A stretch of 64,000 nt of DNA, from the NCBI RefSeq assembly GCF_024137025.1, contig NZ_JAMYJR010000037.1, positions 100,589-164,588 on the forward strand. Direction: 5' to 3'. Of the stretch, positions 24,453 through 33,124 are shown one piece after another. The position numbers were made by a program, and so were the translations under genes. This stretch comes from Paractinoplanes aksuensis. Its GTDB lineage: Bacteria; Actinomycetota; Actinomycetes; Mycobacteriales; Micromonosporaceae. The notes below the pieces were generated by a model. The model saw nothing but the letters and a program-made list of their open reading frames with translations, searched no databases and was not told the DNA's origin. Numbering within the stretch: the first letter of the stretch is position 1; the number at the start of each line of letters is the position of its first letter.

Positions 24453-26018
24453 GTGACCGACCAATCCGCCGCGGCACCGGCCAAGCTCGATGCCGCGGTG
24501 CTCAAAGTCGCCGGGGTGGTGGTACTCGGGGCGATCATGTCGATCCTCGACATCACCGTCGTCAGCGTCGCCCTACCGACCTTCCAGAGCGAGTTCGACG
24601 CGACGTACGCGCAGGTCGCCTGGACCATGACCGGATACACCCTGGCCCTGGCCACGGTGATCCCGCTCAGCGGCTGGGCCGCCGACCGGTTCGGCACCAA
24701 ACGGCTCTACATGATGGCCCTGCTGCTGTTCACGCTCGGCTCGGTGCTCTGTGCCACCGCCGGCTCGATCGAGCAACTGGTCGCGTACCGCGTCATCCAG
24801 GGTCTGGGCGGCGGCATGCTCATGCCGATCGGCATGACGATCATGACGCGCGCTGCCGGCCCGGAGCGCATCGGCCGGCTGATGGCCGTGCTGGGCGTCC
24901 CGATGCTGCTCGGCCCGATCGGCGGCCCGATCCTGGGCGGCTGGCTGATCGAGGTCGCGAGCTGGCACTGGGTGTTCCTGATCAACCTGCCGATCGGCAT
25001 CATCGCGCTCGTCTACGCGCAGTTCGCGCTGCCCAAGGACGAGCCGCACGCGTCGGAGTCGTTCGACTTCGTCGGCATGCTGATGCTCTCGCCGGGTCTG
25101 GCCCTGTTCCTGTACGGCGTCTCGTCGCTGCCCGAGGAGGGCACGATCACGGCGACCAAGGTGTGGACGACGATGCTGATCGGCGCCGTGCTCGTGGTCG
25201 CCTTCGTGTTCTATTCGTTCAAGCCCAAGCACCCGCTGCTCGACCTGCGCCTGCTGAAGAACCGCAACCTGTCGGTGGCGTCGCTGTCGCTGTTCGTCTT
25301 CGTGATCGCCTTCATGGGCGCCGGCCTGCTGTTCCCGAGCTACTTCCTGCAGGTGCGCGGTGAGGGCACGCTCGACGCCGGTCTGCTGATGGCGCCGCAG
25401 GGCATCGGCGCCGTGCTGACCATGCCGATCGCCGGCATGCTGGCCGACAAGATCCCGGTCGGGCGCACGGTGCCGTTCGCGATGGCGCTGATCGCGGTCG
25501 GGTTCCTCGGCTTCACCCAGGTCGGCACGGACACGTCGTACCTGTTCCTGTGCGGCTCGCTGTTCGTGATGGGCCTCGGCATGGGCGGCACGATGATGCC
25601 GATCATGACCTCGGCCCTGCGGACGCTGCAGCCCCTCGAGGTGGCCCGTGGCTCCACGCTGGTCAACATCCTGCAGCAGATCGGCGGCTCGATCGGCACG
25701 GCGATCATGTCGGTCATCCTGACCAGCCGGCTCAACGGTTCGCCCGACGTGCCGGGCCTGACCAACCCGCAGACGGGTGAGGCGACCACCGAGGCCGCCG
25801 CGGCCATCGGCGTGCAGCAGGGGGCGCAGATCCCGCTGCCGCCCGAGATCCTGCAGCGCGGCCTGCAGTACGCGGCCGACTCGTTCGCGACCACGTTCTG
25901 GGTCGGCTTCGCGCTGGTGCTGGCGACGTTCATCCCGATCGCGTTCCTGCCCCGCAAGCGTCCCCCGGCCGGGGAGGCGGGCGAGCAGGCCGTCGAGGCG
26001 CCCATCATGATGCACTGA
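24453..26018 (+). CDS. DHA2-family MFS drug efflux transporter, 14 TM
   Basis: A 521-residue proton antiporter of the EmrB/QacA class with 14 predicted membrane helices. Motif A (GWAADRFGTKR) lies between helices 2 and 3. Motif C (GVPMLLGPIGGPILGGWLIE) marks antiporters, and the loop MTIMTRAAGPERIGR is typical. The GTG start at 24453 follows GGGGGAG. The substrate is unknown; antibiotics, dyes or detergents are usual. The upstream BlaI-type repressor is a plausible regulator. A strong terminator follows. Confidence 0.92.
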   Translation: MTDQSAAAPAKLDAAVLKVAGVVVLGAIMSILDITVVSVALPTFQSEFDATYAQVAWTMTGYTLALATVIPLSGWAADRFGTKRLYMMALLLFTLGSVLCATAGSIEQLVAYRVIQGLGGGMLMPIGMTIMTRAAGPERIGRLMAVLGVPMLLGPIGGPILGGWLIEVASWHWVFLINLPIGIIALVYAQFALPKDEPHASESFDFVGMLMLSPGLALFLYGVSSLPEEGTITATKVWTTMLIGAVLVVAFVFYSFKPKHPLLDLRLLKNRNLSVASLSLFVFVIAFMGAGLLFPSYFLQVRGEGTLDAGLLMAPQGIGAVLTMPIAGMLADKIPVGRTVPFAMALIAVGFLGFTQVGTDTSYLFLCGSLFVMGLGMGGTMMPIMTSALRTLQPLEVARGSTLVNILQQIGGSIGTAIMSVILTSRLNGSPDVPGLTNPQTGEATTEAAAAIGVQQGAQIPLPPEILQRGLQYAADSFATTFWVGFALVLATFIPIAFLPRKRPPAGEAGEQAVEAPIMMH

Positions 26019-26032
26019 TCATCCCGTTTTCC

Positions 26033-26067
26033 AACACCCCGTCTCGCTTCTGGCGAGGCGGGGTGTT
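26033..26067 (+). terminator. Terminator after MFS gene
   Basis: A 15-bp stem, AACACCCCGTCTCGC (26033-26047) with 26053-26067, one G-U pair, 5-nt loop, followed by TTTC. Typical intrinsic terminator. Confidence 0.88.
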
Positions 26068-26130
26068 TTCGCTTCCGTGGCCGTACAAAAGCGAACAACG
26101 AGCAGCGGACAAAACGATCGATCAGGGACG

Positions 26131-26148
26131 CGGCACCGGGCATTCACC
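26131..26148 (+). promoter_or_regulatory. Weak PHO-box-like repeat
   Basis: CGGCACC-GGGC-ATTCACC: two 7-mers at 11-bp spacing. The second matches GTTCACC at 6 of 7, the first at only 4 of 7. It lies 68 bp upstream of the nuclease/5'-nucleotidase gene, whose function fits PhoP control, but the match alone is weak. Confidence 0.3.
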
Positions 26149-26215
26149 TGCTGCAATGCCTTTTCGTTACCCTTTCGAGCGGTCATCGTCATAGACCGTC
26201 CATAGCCTCCGGCGA

Positions 26216-29200
26216 ATGCATCGATATCTGCGCGGTGGCCCGCGCGCGGCGGCCCTGAAAGCGATCGGCGCCGCCGCCCTCGCCACTGTTGTCGGCCTGA
26301 GCCTGGCCGGACCGGCCGTGGCCGCCGAGCCCGGTGACCCGTTCATCAGCGAGATCCATTACGACAACGCCGGCACCGACAGCGGTGAGGCGATCGAGGT
26401 GCAGGCGCCGGCCGGCACCGACCTGGCCGGTTGGCAGATCGTCCTCTACAACGGCAGCGGCGGCGCGGTCTACAACACGGCCACGCTCAGCGGTGTCGTG
26501 CCGGCGGCCGGCGTGGTCGTGCAGGAGTACCCGGCCAACGGCATCCAGAACGGCGCGCCCGACGGCGTGGCTCTGGTCGAGCCGGACGGCTCGGTCGCCG
26601 AGTTCCTCAGCTACGAGGGCGTGATGACCGCCACCGGCGGTCCCGCCTCCGGGCAGACGAGCGTGGACATCGGTGTGTCGCAGAACGGCTCCGAGGCGGC
26701 CGGTCTCTCGCTGCAGAAGATCGACGGCACCTGGCGCGCCCCGGCCGCTTCGTCGTTCGGCGCGGTGAACGGAGGGACCCCGGAAGAGCCGGAGGAGCCC
26801 CCGGCCACCTGCGACACGGCGGTCACGCACACGATCGCCCAGGTGCAGGGCACCGGCGCCGCCACCCCCGTGGCCAACACCAAGGTCACCGTCGAGGGTG
26901 TCGTGACCGCCGACCACCGCACGGGCGGCTACAACGGCGTCTACGTGCAGACCACGGGCACCGGCGGCGAGCGCCCGGTCGCGGCCGGCACCGCCTCGGA
27001 CGCCGTCTTCGTCTACTTCGGCACCAACGCTGCCAACGCGCCGTCGGTCAAGCTCGGCGACCACGTGCGGGTCACCGGTACGGTCACCGAGTTCAACGGC
27101 CTCACCCAGATCACCACCACGGCCAAGACCGACACCGCGGTCTGCGCGAGCGGCGTGGCGCTGCCCGCCCCGGTGGCGCTGGGCCTCCCGCTGGACGACG
27201 CAGCCCGCGAGTCGGTCGAGTCGATGCTGGTGGCGCCGGTCGGCGCGTACACGGTGTCGGACGTCTACAACACCAACCGGTACGGCGAGATCATCCTGGC
27301 CGCCGGCAACGAGGTCGCCCCGATCCCGACCGACAAGGCCCGCCCCGGCTCGGCCGAGGCCCTTGCGATCAAGGCCGACAACAAGGCCCGCCGGATCCTG
27401 GTCGACGACGGCCGGACGACCAACCTGGCCGACGCCGGGCTGGCCCCGGCCTACCTGACCAAGGACGACCCGATCCGGGTCGGCGACGCCGTCGAGAAGT
27501 TCGGCCCGAGCGTGCTGAGCTTCGGCTTCAGCGAGTGGCGCCTGCAGCCGACCGACCCGGCCGCCCTGCAGACGACTTTCAAGAACACCAACCCGCGTAC
27601 GCCGGCTCCGGTGAACGTGGGCGGCGACATCCGGGTCGCGAGCTTCAACGTCCTGAACTACTTCGTCCACTTCGGCGGCGAGGCCCGGGGCGCCACCGAC
27701 GCGGCCGCCCTGGCCAAGCAGCAGGCGAAGATCGTCTCGGCGATCAGCGCGCTCGACGCCGACGTCGTGGCGCTGATGGAGATCGAGAACTCGGTCCGCT
27801 TCGAGCCGGACGACCCTCAGGTGGCCCTGAAGACGCTGGTGGGCGCGCTGAACGCGAAGGATGGCGCGGGCACCTGGGACTACGTGCGCTCGCCGGCCGA
27901 CCTGCCGGGGGCCGAGCAGCAGGACTTCATCACCACGGCGATCATCTTCAAGCCGGCCGCAGTCACCCCGCAGGGCGCCGCGCGCTCGGTCAACGACGAG
28001 ACCGTGTGGTCGAACGCGCGTGAGCCGATCGCGCAGACCTTCACGGCCGGCGCGACGACCTTCACCGTGGTCGCCAACCACCTCAAGTCCAAGAGCGCGT
28101 CGACCCCGCCGTCCGGCGACAACGTCGACACCGGGGACGGGCAGGGCGCGTACAACGGGGACCGCAAGCGGCAGGCGGCCGCGCTGGCCACCTTCGTGAA
28201 GTCGCTCGGAACCGACGACGTGCTCCTGCTGGGCGACTTCAACGCGTACAGCCAGGAAGACCCGATCCAGGTGCTGGCCGACGCGGGCTACCAGAACATC
28301 GCCGGGGCCGACGAGAAATCGTACGTCTTCGGCGGCGAATCCGGCTCGCTCGACCACGCGCTGGCCAGCGCCTCGCTCGCGTCGAAGGTGACCGGCGTGG
28401 ACGTCTGGAACATCAACTCGGTCGAGTCGTTCGCCTACGAGTACGACGGCTACGCGCCGTTCTACGACGACGGCCCGTACCGGGCCAGCGACCACGACCC
28501 GGTGGTCGTCGGCCTCGAGACTGCCGCCAACGGCCCGGTCGACCTGCAGCTGCTCAGCATCAACGACTTCCACGGCCGGCTGGAGCAGCCGAGCGCCGGC
28601 AACGGTGGCGCGGCTCAGCTGGTCGGCATGGTCAACGAGCTTCGTAAAGCCAACCCCAATACCGCGTGGATCTCGGCCGGTGACAACATCGGCGCGTCCA
28701 CGTTCATCTCGGCCATCGACGGCGACAACCCGACGATCGACGCGCTGAACGCGGGCGATCTGGCCGTCTCGGCCGTCGGCAACCACGAGTTCGACAAGGG
28801 CCTGGCCGACCTGCTGGGCCGCGTCTCGGACCGGGCCGAGTTCCCGTTCCTGGCGGCCAACGTCTACAAGGACGGCGCGCGGGTGCTGCCCGGCTACGAC
28901 GTGCAGACGCTGGGCGGGGTCAAGGTCGGCTACATCGGCGTGGTCACCGAGCAGACCGGTTCGCTGGTCAGCCCGGACGGCATCGCCGGGGTCGAGTTCC
29001 GCGACCCGGTGGCCGAGGCCAACACCCTGGCCGGGCAGCTGTCCGACGGCAACGAGGCCAACGGCGAGGCCGACGTGCTCGTGCTGCTGGCCCACGAGGG
29101 CGCGGCGACCGAGAACATCAGCTCGGCCGCGGCGCTGCAGGCCGACCCCGTGTTCGGAGACTTCACCCGGGTCAGCGCCGAGATCGACGCCATCTTCAGC

Positions 29201-30973
29201 GGGCACACCCACCAGCCGTACGCGTTCCAGGTGCCCGTGCCCGGCACCGACCGCACCCGTCCGGTGATCCAGGCCGAGGACTACGGCCTGCGTCTGGGTC
29301 AGGCCGTGCTGACGTACGACCCGGCGACCAAGTCGGTGACCGGCTCGACGGCCAAGCTGCTCGACGTGACCGGCTACCCGGCCGACCCGGCCGTCGCCGA
29401 CATCGTGGCCAAGGCCAAGGTGACCGCGGACGAGCTGGGCAAGCAGCCGCTCGGCAAGATCACGGCGGACGTCAAGCGGGCCTACACGGCCGCCGGCGCC
29501 GAGGACCGGGGCGCCGAGTCGGTGCTCGGCAACTTCATCGCCGACGTGCAGCTCGACCAGACCAGCGTGGCCGGTCGGGGCGGTGCGCAGATCGCCGTCA
29601 TGAACCCGGGCGGGCTGCGGGCCGACCTGCTCTACGGCACCGACGGCACGGTCACGTACGCCAACGCGTTCTCGGTGCAGCCGTTCGCCAACGACGTCGT
29701 CACCCAGACGCTCACCGGCGCGCAGATCAAGCAGGTGCTCGAGGAGCAGTGGCAGCCGGACAGCGCGTCCCGCCCGGTGCTGCACCTCGGCGTGTCGAAG
29801 GGGCTGACCTACTCGTACGACGTGAATCAGCCCCGGGGCTCGCGGATCATCGCGTCCTCGCTGAAGCTCAACGGGGTCGTGCTCGACCCGACGGGCACCT
29901 ACCGGGTCACGTCGAACTCGTTCCTGGCCTCGGGCGGCGACAACTTCGTCACCCTCGGGCAGGGCGCCAACCAGGTCACCACCGGCGACAACGACCTGAC
30001 GATGCTGGTCAACTACTTCGCGGCCAACTCGCCGGTCACGGCCGACCCGGCGCCGCGCAGCACGCCCGGAACGGCCACGCCGCCCGACACCACCCCGCCG
30101 ACCGGCACCTACCAGCTCGGCCCGGCGACGCTGTGGACGGGCCAGTCGACGACGCTGACCGAGGTCGCGGCGTCCGACGACGTGGCCAAGCGGGTCATCA
30201 CGTGGGGCGACGGCTCTACTTCGGAGAGCCTGACCCACACGTACGCCAAGGCCGGCACCTACACCGTCTCGGTGCAGCTGACCGACAAGGCGGGCAACAC
30301 GGCGGCCGCCACCATCCAGGGCGGCGCGACGGTCAAGGTCACGGCCCAGCCGACCGGCACGTACCTGCTGGCCCCGCAGTCGATCTGGGCCGGCCAGTTC
30401 ACCGTGCTCGCGGCGACCAAGGTGACCGGCGCGACCAAACTCGTCGTCACCTGGGGCGACGGCGCGTCGGCCACCGTCTCGGCCAACGGCGCGCTGGTCA
30501 CGCACACCTACGCCAAGGCCGGCACGTACGCGGTCACGGTCACGCCGCACAACGCGGCGGGCGCGGGCACGCCGGTGAAGGCGGGCTCGGTCAAGGTCGC
30601 GGCCGACACCACGGCGCCGGTCGTGATCCTCGACGTGCCGCGCAACCCGGCGTCGGCCTCGTCGTGGCGCTCGGTGTCGGGCTTCGCCGCCGACCAGGGT
30701 CTGGGTGTGGCCAAGGCCGAGGTCACGCTGGTCCAGGAGCGCGCCGGGAAGTGGTACTTCTACGACGGCAGCAAGTGGGTCAAGGCGACGTCGCAGTCGG
30801 ACGCCGCGGCCAGGGCCAAGGTGCTGATCGACACCCCGTCGCTGCTGCTCGGCCACTGGAGTGTCGCGGTCAAGGGTGTCGAGAAAGGCACCCTGAAGGT
30901 CTCCTACTCGGCGACCGACCGCGCGGGTAACACCGCCGCGGCCAAGACCTACACGGTGAAGATCACCAAATAG
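26216..30973 (+). CDS. Giant secreted ExeM/NucH-type nuclease fused to 5'-nucleotidase, with PKD domains
   Basis: 1585 residues exported by a signal peptide (to about 37, AVAA|EPGD). Order: lamin-tail-like domain (about 40-180); OB-fold part (about 205-310); endonuclease/exonuclease/phosphatase domain (about 470-765; ASFNVLNYF, MEIEN, LLGDFNAY, SDHDPV); metallophosphatase of the UshA/5'-nucleotidase family (about 778-1090; INDFHGR, GDNIG, GNHEFD, SGHTHQ); its C-terminal nucleotide-binding domain (about 1100-1260; NPGGLRADL); two PKD-like domains (about 1300-1460; ITWGDGS, VTWGDGA); a final Ig-like domain. Together it can cut extracellular DNA and strip phosphate from the nucleotides. It ends in a terminator. 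Probable role: phosphate and nucleoside scavenging. Confidence 0.93.
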   Translation: MHRYLRGGPRAAALKAIGAAALATVVGLSLAGPAVAAEPGDPFISEIHYDNAGTDSGEAIEVQAPAGTDLAGWQIVLYNGSGGAVYNTATLSGVVPAAGVVVQEYPANGIQNGAPDGVALVEPDGSVAEFLSYEGVMTATGGPASGQTSVDIGVSQNGSEAAGLSLQKIDGTWRAPAASSFGAVNGGTPEEPEEPPATCDTAVTHTIAQVQGTGAATPVANTKVTVEGVVTADHRTGGYNGVYVQTTGTGGERPVAAGTASDAVFVYFGTNAANAPSVKLGDHVRVTGTVTEFNGLTQITTTAKTDTAVCASGVALPAPVALGLPLDDAARESVESMLVAPVGAYTVSDVYNTNRYGEIILAAGNEVAPIPTDKARPGSAEALAIKADNKARRILVDDGRTTNLADAGLAPAYLTKDDPIRVGDAVEKFGPSVLSFGFSEWRLQPTDPAALQTTFKNTNPRTPAPVNVGGDIRVASFNVLNYFVHFGGEARGATDAAALAKQQAKIVSAISALDADVVALMEIENSVRFEPDDPQVALKTLVGALNAKDGAGTWDYVRSPADLPGAEQQDFITTAIIFKPAAVTPQGAARSVNDETVWSNAREPIAQTFTAGATTFTVVANHLKSKSASTPPSGDNVDTGDGQGAYNGDRKRQAAALATFVKSLGTDDVLLLGDFNAYSQEDPIQVLADAGYQNIAGADEKSYVFGGESGSLDHALASASLASKVTGVDVWNINSVESFAYEYDGYAPFYDDGPYRASDHDPVVVGLETAANGPVDLQLLSINDFHGRLEQPSAGNGGAAQLVGMVNELRKANPNTAWISAGDNIGASTFISAIDGDNPTIDALNAGDLAVSAVGNHEFDKGLADLLGRVSDRAEFPFLAANVYKDGARVLPGYDVQTLGGVKVGYIGVVTEQTGSLVSPDGIAGVEFRDPVAEANTLAGQLSDGNEANGEADVLVLLAHEGAATENISSAAALQADPVFGDFTRVSAEIDAIFSGHTHQPYAFQVPVPGTDRTRPVIQAEDYGLRLGQAVLTYDPATKSVTGSTAKLLDVTGYPADPAVADIVAKAKVTADELGKQPLGKITADVKRAYTAAGAEDRGAESVLGNFIADVQLDQTSVAGRGGAQIAVMNPGGLRADLLYGTDGTVTYANAFSVQPFANDVVTQTLTGAQIKQVLEEQWQPDSASRPVLHLGVSKGLTYSYDVNQPRGSRIIASSLKLNGVVLDPTGTYRVTSNSFLASGGDNFVTLGQGANQVTTGDNDLTMLVNYFAANSPVTADPAPRSTPGTATPPDTTPPTGTYQLGPATLWTGQSTTLTEVAASDDVAKRVITWGDGSTSESLTHTYAKAGTYTVSVQLTDKAGNTAAATIQGGATVKVTAQPTGTYLLAPQSIWAGQFTVLAATKVTGATKLVVTWGDGASATVSANGALVTHTYAKAGTYAVTVTPHNAAGAGTPVKAGSVKVAADTTAPVVILDVPRNPASASSWRSVSGFAADQGLGVAKAEVTLVQERAGKWYFYDGSKWVKATSQSDAAARAKVLIDTPSLLLGHWSVAVKGVEKGTLKVSYSATDRAGNTAAAKTYTVKITK

Positions 30974-30987
30974 CAGGTAGTACCCAC

Positions 30988-31026
30988 GAAGGCCCTCGTC
31001 TCCGGTTGCTGGAGGCGGGGGCCTTC
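30988..31026 (+). terminator. Terminator after nuclease fusion gene
   Basis: A long stem, GAAGGCCCTCGTCTCC (30988-31003) with 31011-31026, mostly paired with two G-U pairs and a 7-nt loop, starting 14 bases after the stop. Confidence 0.82.
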
Positions 31027-31027
31027 C

Positions 31028-31069
31028 TGTGGATAACTTCTGTGACGAGCTGCCCGGCACTGTGGACAA
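31028..31069 (+). promoter_or_regulatory. Pair of DnaA-box-like sequences
   Basis: TGTGGATAA (31028-31036) and TGTGGACAA (31061-31069), i.e. TTATCCACA and TTGTCCACA on the other strand, the latter being the Streptomyces DnaA-box consensus. They lie in the intergenic gap after the nuclease gene. Two boxes are too few for an origin; they may titrate DnaA. Confidence 0.45.
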
Positions 31070-31172
31070 GCCCGCTCGTCGGCCTTGACACAGGCGTAAG
31101 TTCATCCCACATCTCCCCGAGGCGGGAGGGGGTTCGGGATGGGGTTCCTCGTTTCGAAACTTTGATTTCGCC

Positions 31173-31895
31173 CTAAGCGAGAGCAACCAGGGCGGCGTGG
31201 CGGCCATCGCGCCACAACAGGCCGGCCTCGCTGAAGCCGGCGGCGCGGGCCGCCGCCACGTGCCACGCGACCGAGCCGGCGAAGTTGGCCGCCGGCCGGT
31301 CGCGGAAGACCTCGGCCCGGGACGCCATGAGGTCGTCGAAGGCCGAGGCCACCTCGCCCCACCATTGGGCCCAGGCCAACTCGGCGGCGGCCTCACCCGG
31401 GGCCGGGTTGAGGGCGGCCGAGACGAAGGGCAGGCCGTCGTCGGGCATCAGGTCGGCCACCACAAGCAGGCCGCCCGGGTTCAGGGCCCGGTGGCAGCTG
31501 CGATAGAGGGCGCGGATCCGCTCGGGGCGCAGATAGTGGACGGTCATCACGGCCGTGGCCAGGTCGTAGCCGTCGCCGGCGGTGCCGGTCCAGTCGGGTT
31601 CGCCCAGGTCGGCGTCGAGGACGGTGACCGCGTCGGGGACGCCGCCCCGGGCCAGGGCCAGCAGCACCGGGTCGATGTCGATCATGGTGACCCGGGCCTC
31701 GGGCCAGCGTTCGGCCATCCGGGTCGCCAGCACGCCGGGGCCGCCACCCAGATCCAGGACCCGGGTCGGTGAGCGGCCCAGCACCGACTCGGTCGCCGTG
31801 CCTATCGCTCCCTCCAGCGAGGCCAGGCCGGGAACGAAACCGGCCATCACCTCGTCCCAGGCGGTGCGCCAGCGGGCGGAGTCGAGCGCGAGCAT
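31173..31895 (-). CDS. Class I SAM-dependent methyltransferase
   Basis: 240 residues with the Rossmann motif VLDLGGGPGVLATRMAERWP (motif I), acidic VTMIDIDPVLL, and YDLATAVMTVHYLRPE as motif IV. The LNPGGLLVVADLM stretch is motif V. The ATG at 31895 has GAGGATGGG just upstream; longer in-frame starts lack a site. Small-molecule methyltransferase, substrate unknown. It is transcribed toward the nuclease gene and lies downstream of the triple-PLP operon on the same strand, 62 bp from its end, so it may be read with that operon. Confidence 0.85.
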   Translation of the reverse strand: MLALDSARWRTAWDEVMAGFVPGLASLEGAIGTATESVLGRSPTRVLDLGGGPGVLATRMAERWPEARVTMIDIDPVLLALARGGVPDAVTVLDADLGEPDWTGTAGDGYDLATAVMTVHYLRPERIRALYRSCHRALNPGGLLVVADLMPDDGLPFVSAALNPAPGEAAAELAWAQWWGEVASAFDDLMASRAEVFRDRPAANFAGSVAWHVAAARAAGFSEAGLLWRDGRHAALVALA

Positions 31896-31957
31896 GTACC
31901 CATCCTCGATAGCGATCGGAAACGACAACCATTTCTAACAGGATGGGCGAGCGGGCG

Positions 31958-33124
31958 CTAGGAATTCAAGTCGGACAGCGTGGCGAGCAGCCGATCGATC
32001 TCGCCGGCCGTGTTGTAGACGTGCAGACTCACTCGTACGGACGAGGTCTTCTCACCCTCGGTGCCCTGGCAGTGACCGTCGGCTCGCACGAGTAGGCCGT
32101 CCGAGGCGAGGATGAAACCCAGATCGTTGGAGCCGATCTCGCGGTGCCGGAAGGTCACGATCCCGTGCCGTCGCTGCACTGTGGACTTGGCCGTCAGGCT
32201 GTCCTGACAGCCGAGCACCTCGTAGCTGCGCATCGAGGCGAGCCCCGCCGTCAGCCGGGCCCCCAGCGCGACGATCGACGACGCGATGCGGGCCAGGCCC
32301 ACGGACGAGAGCCAGTCCATGGCCGCGGCGAGGCTCACGATTCCGGCCGTGTTCGGCGTGCCGTTCCACCCGGCCGGGGCGAAGGCGGGGCCACGGCGGT
32401 TGAGCGCCCACACCGCGCCGATGCCGGGCAGCGCCATCGCCTTGTGGCCCGAGACGACCACGAAGTCCACGTCCAGTTCACGGGCCGATACCGGCAGGTG
32501 CCCGAAGCTCTGGGCGGCGTCCAGGCAGATCGGGATGTCGGGCCCGGCCGCGGCCCGCAGGCGGTGCACGTTCATGTCGTTGCCGTAGACGTGGTGCACG
32601 TGGGTGGCCGCGATGAGCCGGGTGCGCGGGCCGACGGGCAGGCGGGCCACGTCGTAGTCGTGGGCCGAGTCGTACGGCATAGGCCGCACCACGATCCGGG
32701 TACCCTGCCGGCGCAGCAGTTCGGCCGCGTCGAGCCAGGGCACCAGGTTGGCGCTGTGGTCGGCGAAGGGCACGATGATCTCGTCGCCGTCGCGCACCAC
32801 CGCGGTCAGCCAGTCGAGCGCGATCGTCCGCAGCCCTTCGCTGGTGCCGCTCACGAAGTGCACCCCCGACGTCTCGGGCGACGGGTCGTCGAGGAACCGG
32901 CGCAGCTGGTCGCGGGTCTGCGCTATGCGGGCCGTGGTGCGGTTGGCCCAGGGGTAGGTGCCGCGCGCGGCATTGGCGTTCTCGCTGGTCAGATAGGCCA
33001 TCACCGCATCCAGTACGGCCTGCGGCTTCTGCGCGGTGGCCGCGCTGTCGAGGTAGGCCACACCCGGGTTGCCCACCAGTTGAGGAAACTGCGAGCGCAC
33101 GTCGAGGTCGAGGGCGAGAGTCAT
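31958..33124 (-). CDS. Class V aminotransferase, cysteine-desulfurase-like
   Basis: A 388-residue fold-type I PLP enzyme. Lys228 (SGHKAMALPG) is the expected Schiff-base lysine, Asp202 (CLDAAQSFGHLP) the pyridine-nitrogen ligand and AYLDSAATAQKP the family opening. Cys352 in RADGHCQG sits where SufS-type desulfurases carry the persulfide cysteine, so sulfur transfer from cysteine is likely, though it is shorter than typical SufS. The start overlaps the upstream stop by one base (TGATG). Last gene of the three-PLP operon; it might supply sulfur to the rhodanese domain of its neighbour. Confidence 0.87.
   Translation of the reverse strand: MTLALDLDVRSQFPQLVGNPGVAYLDSAATAQKPQAVLDAVMAYLTSENANAARGTYPWANRTTARIAQTRDQLRRFLDDPSPETSGVHFVSGTSEGLRTIALDWLTAVVRDGDEIIVPFADHSANLVPWLDAAELLRRQGTRIVVRPMPYDSAHDYDVARLPVGPRTRLIAATHVHHVYGNDMNVHRLRAAAGPDIPICLDAAQSFGHLPVSARELDVDFVVVSGHKAMALPGIGAVWALNRRGPAFAPAGWNGTPNTAGIVSLAAAMDWLSSVGLARIASSIVALGARLTAGLASMRSYEVLGCQDSLTAKSTVQRRHGIVTFRHREIGSNDLGFILASDGLLVRADGHCQGTEGEKTSSVRVSLHVYNTAGEIDRLLATLSDLNS

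Noticed and set aside
26189..31396. A 1735-residue open frame on the minus strand opposite the nuclease/nucleotidase gene
   Set aside because: It is an Arg/Gly/Val-rich mirror of a high-GC gene with no domain, while the plus strand has a continuous set of recognised domains and a signal peptide.
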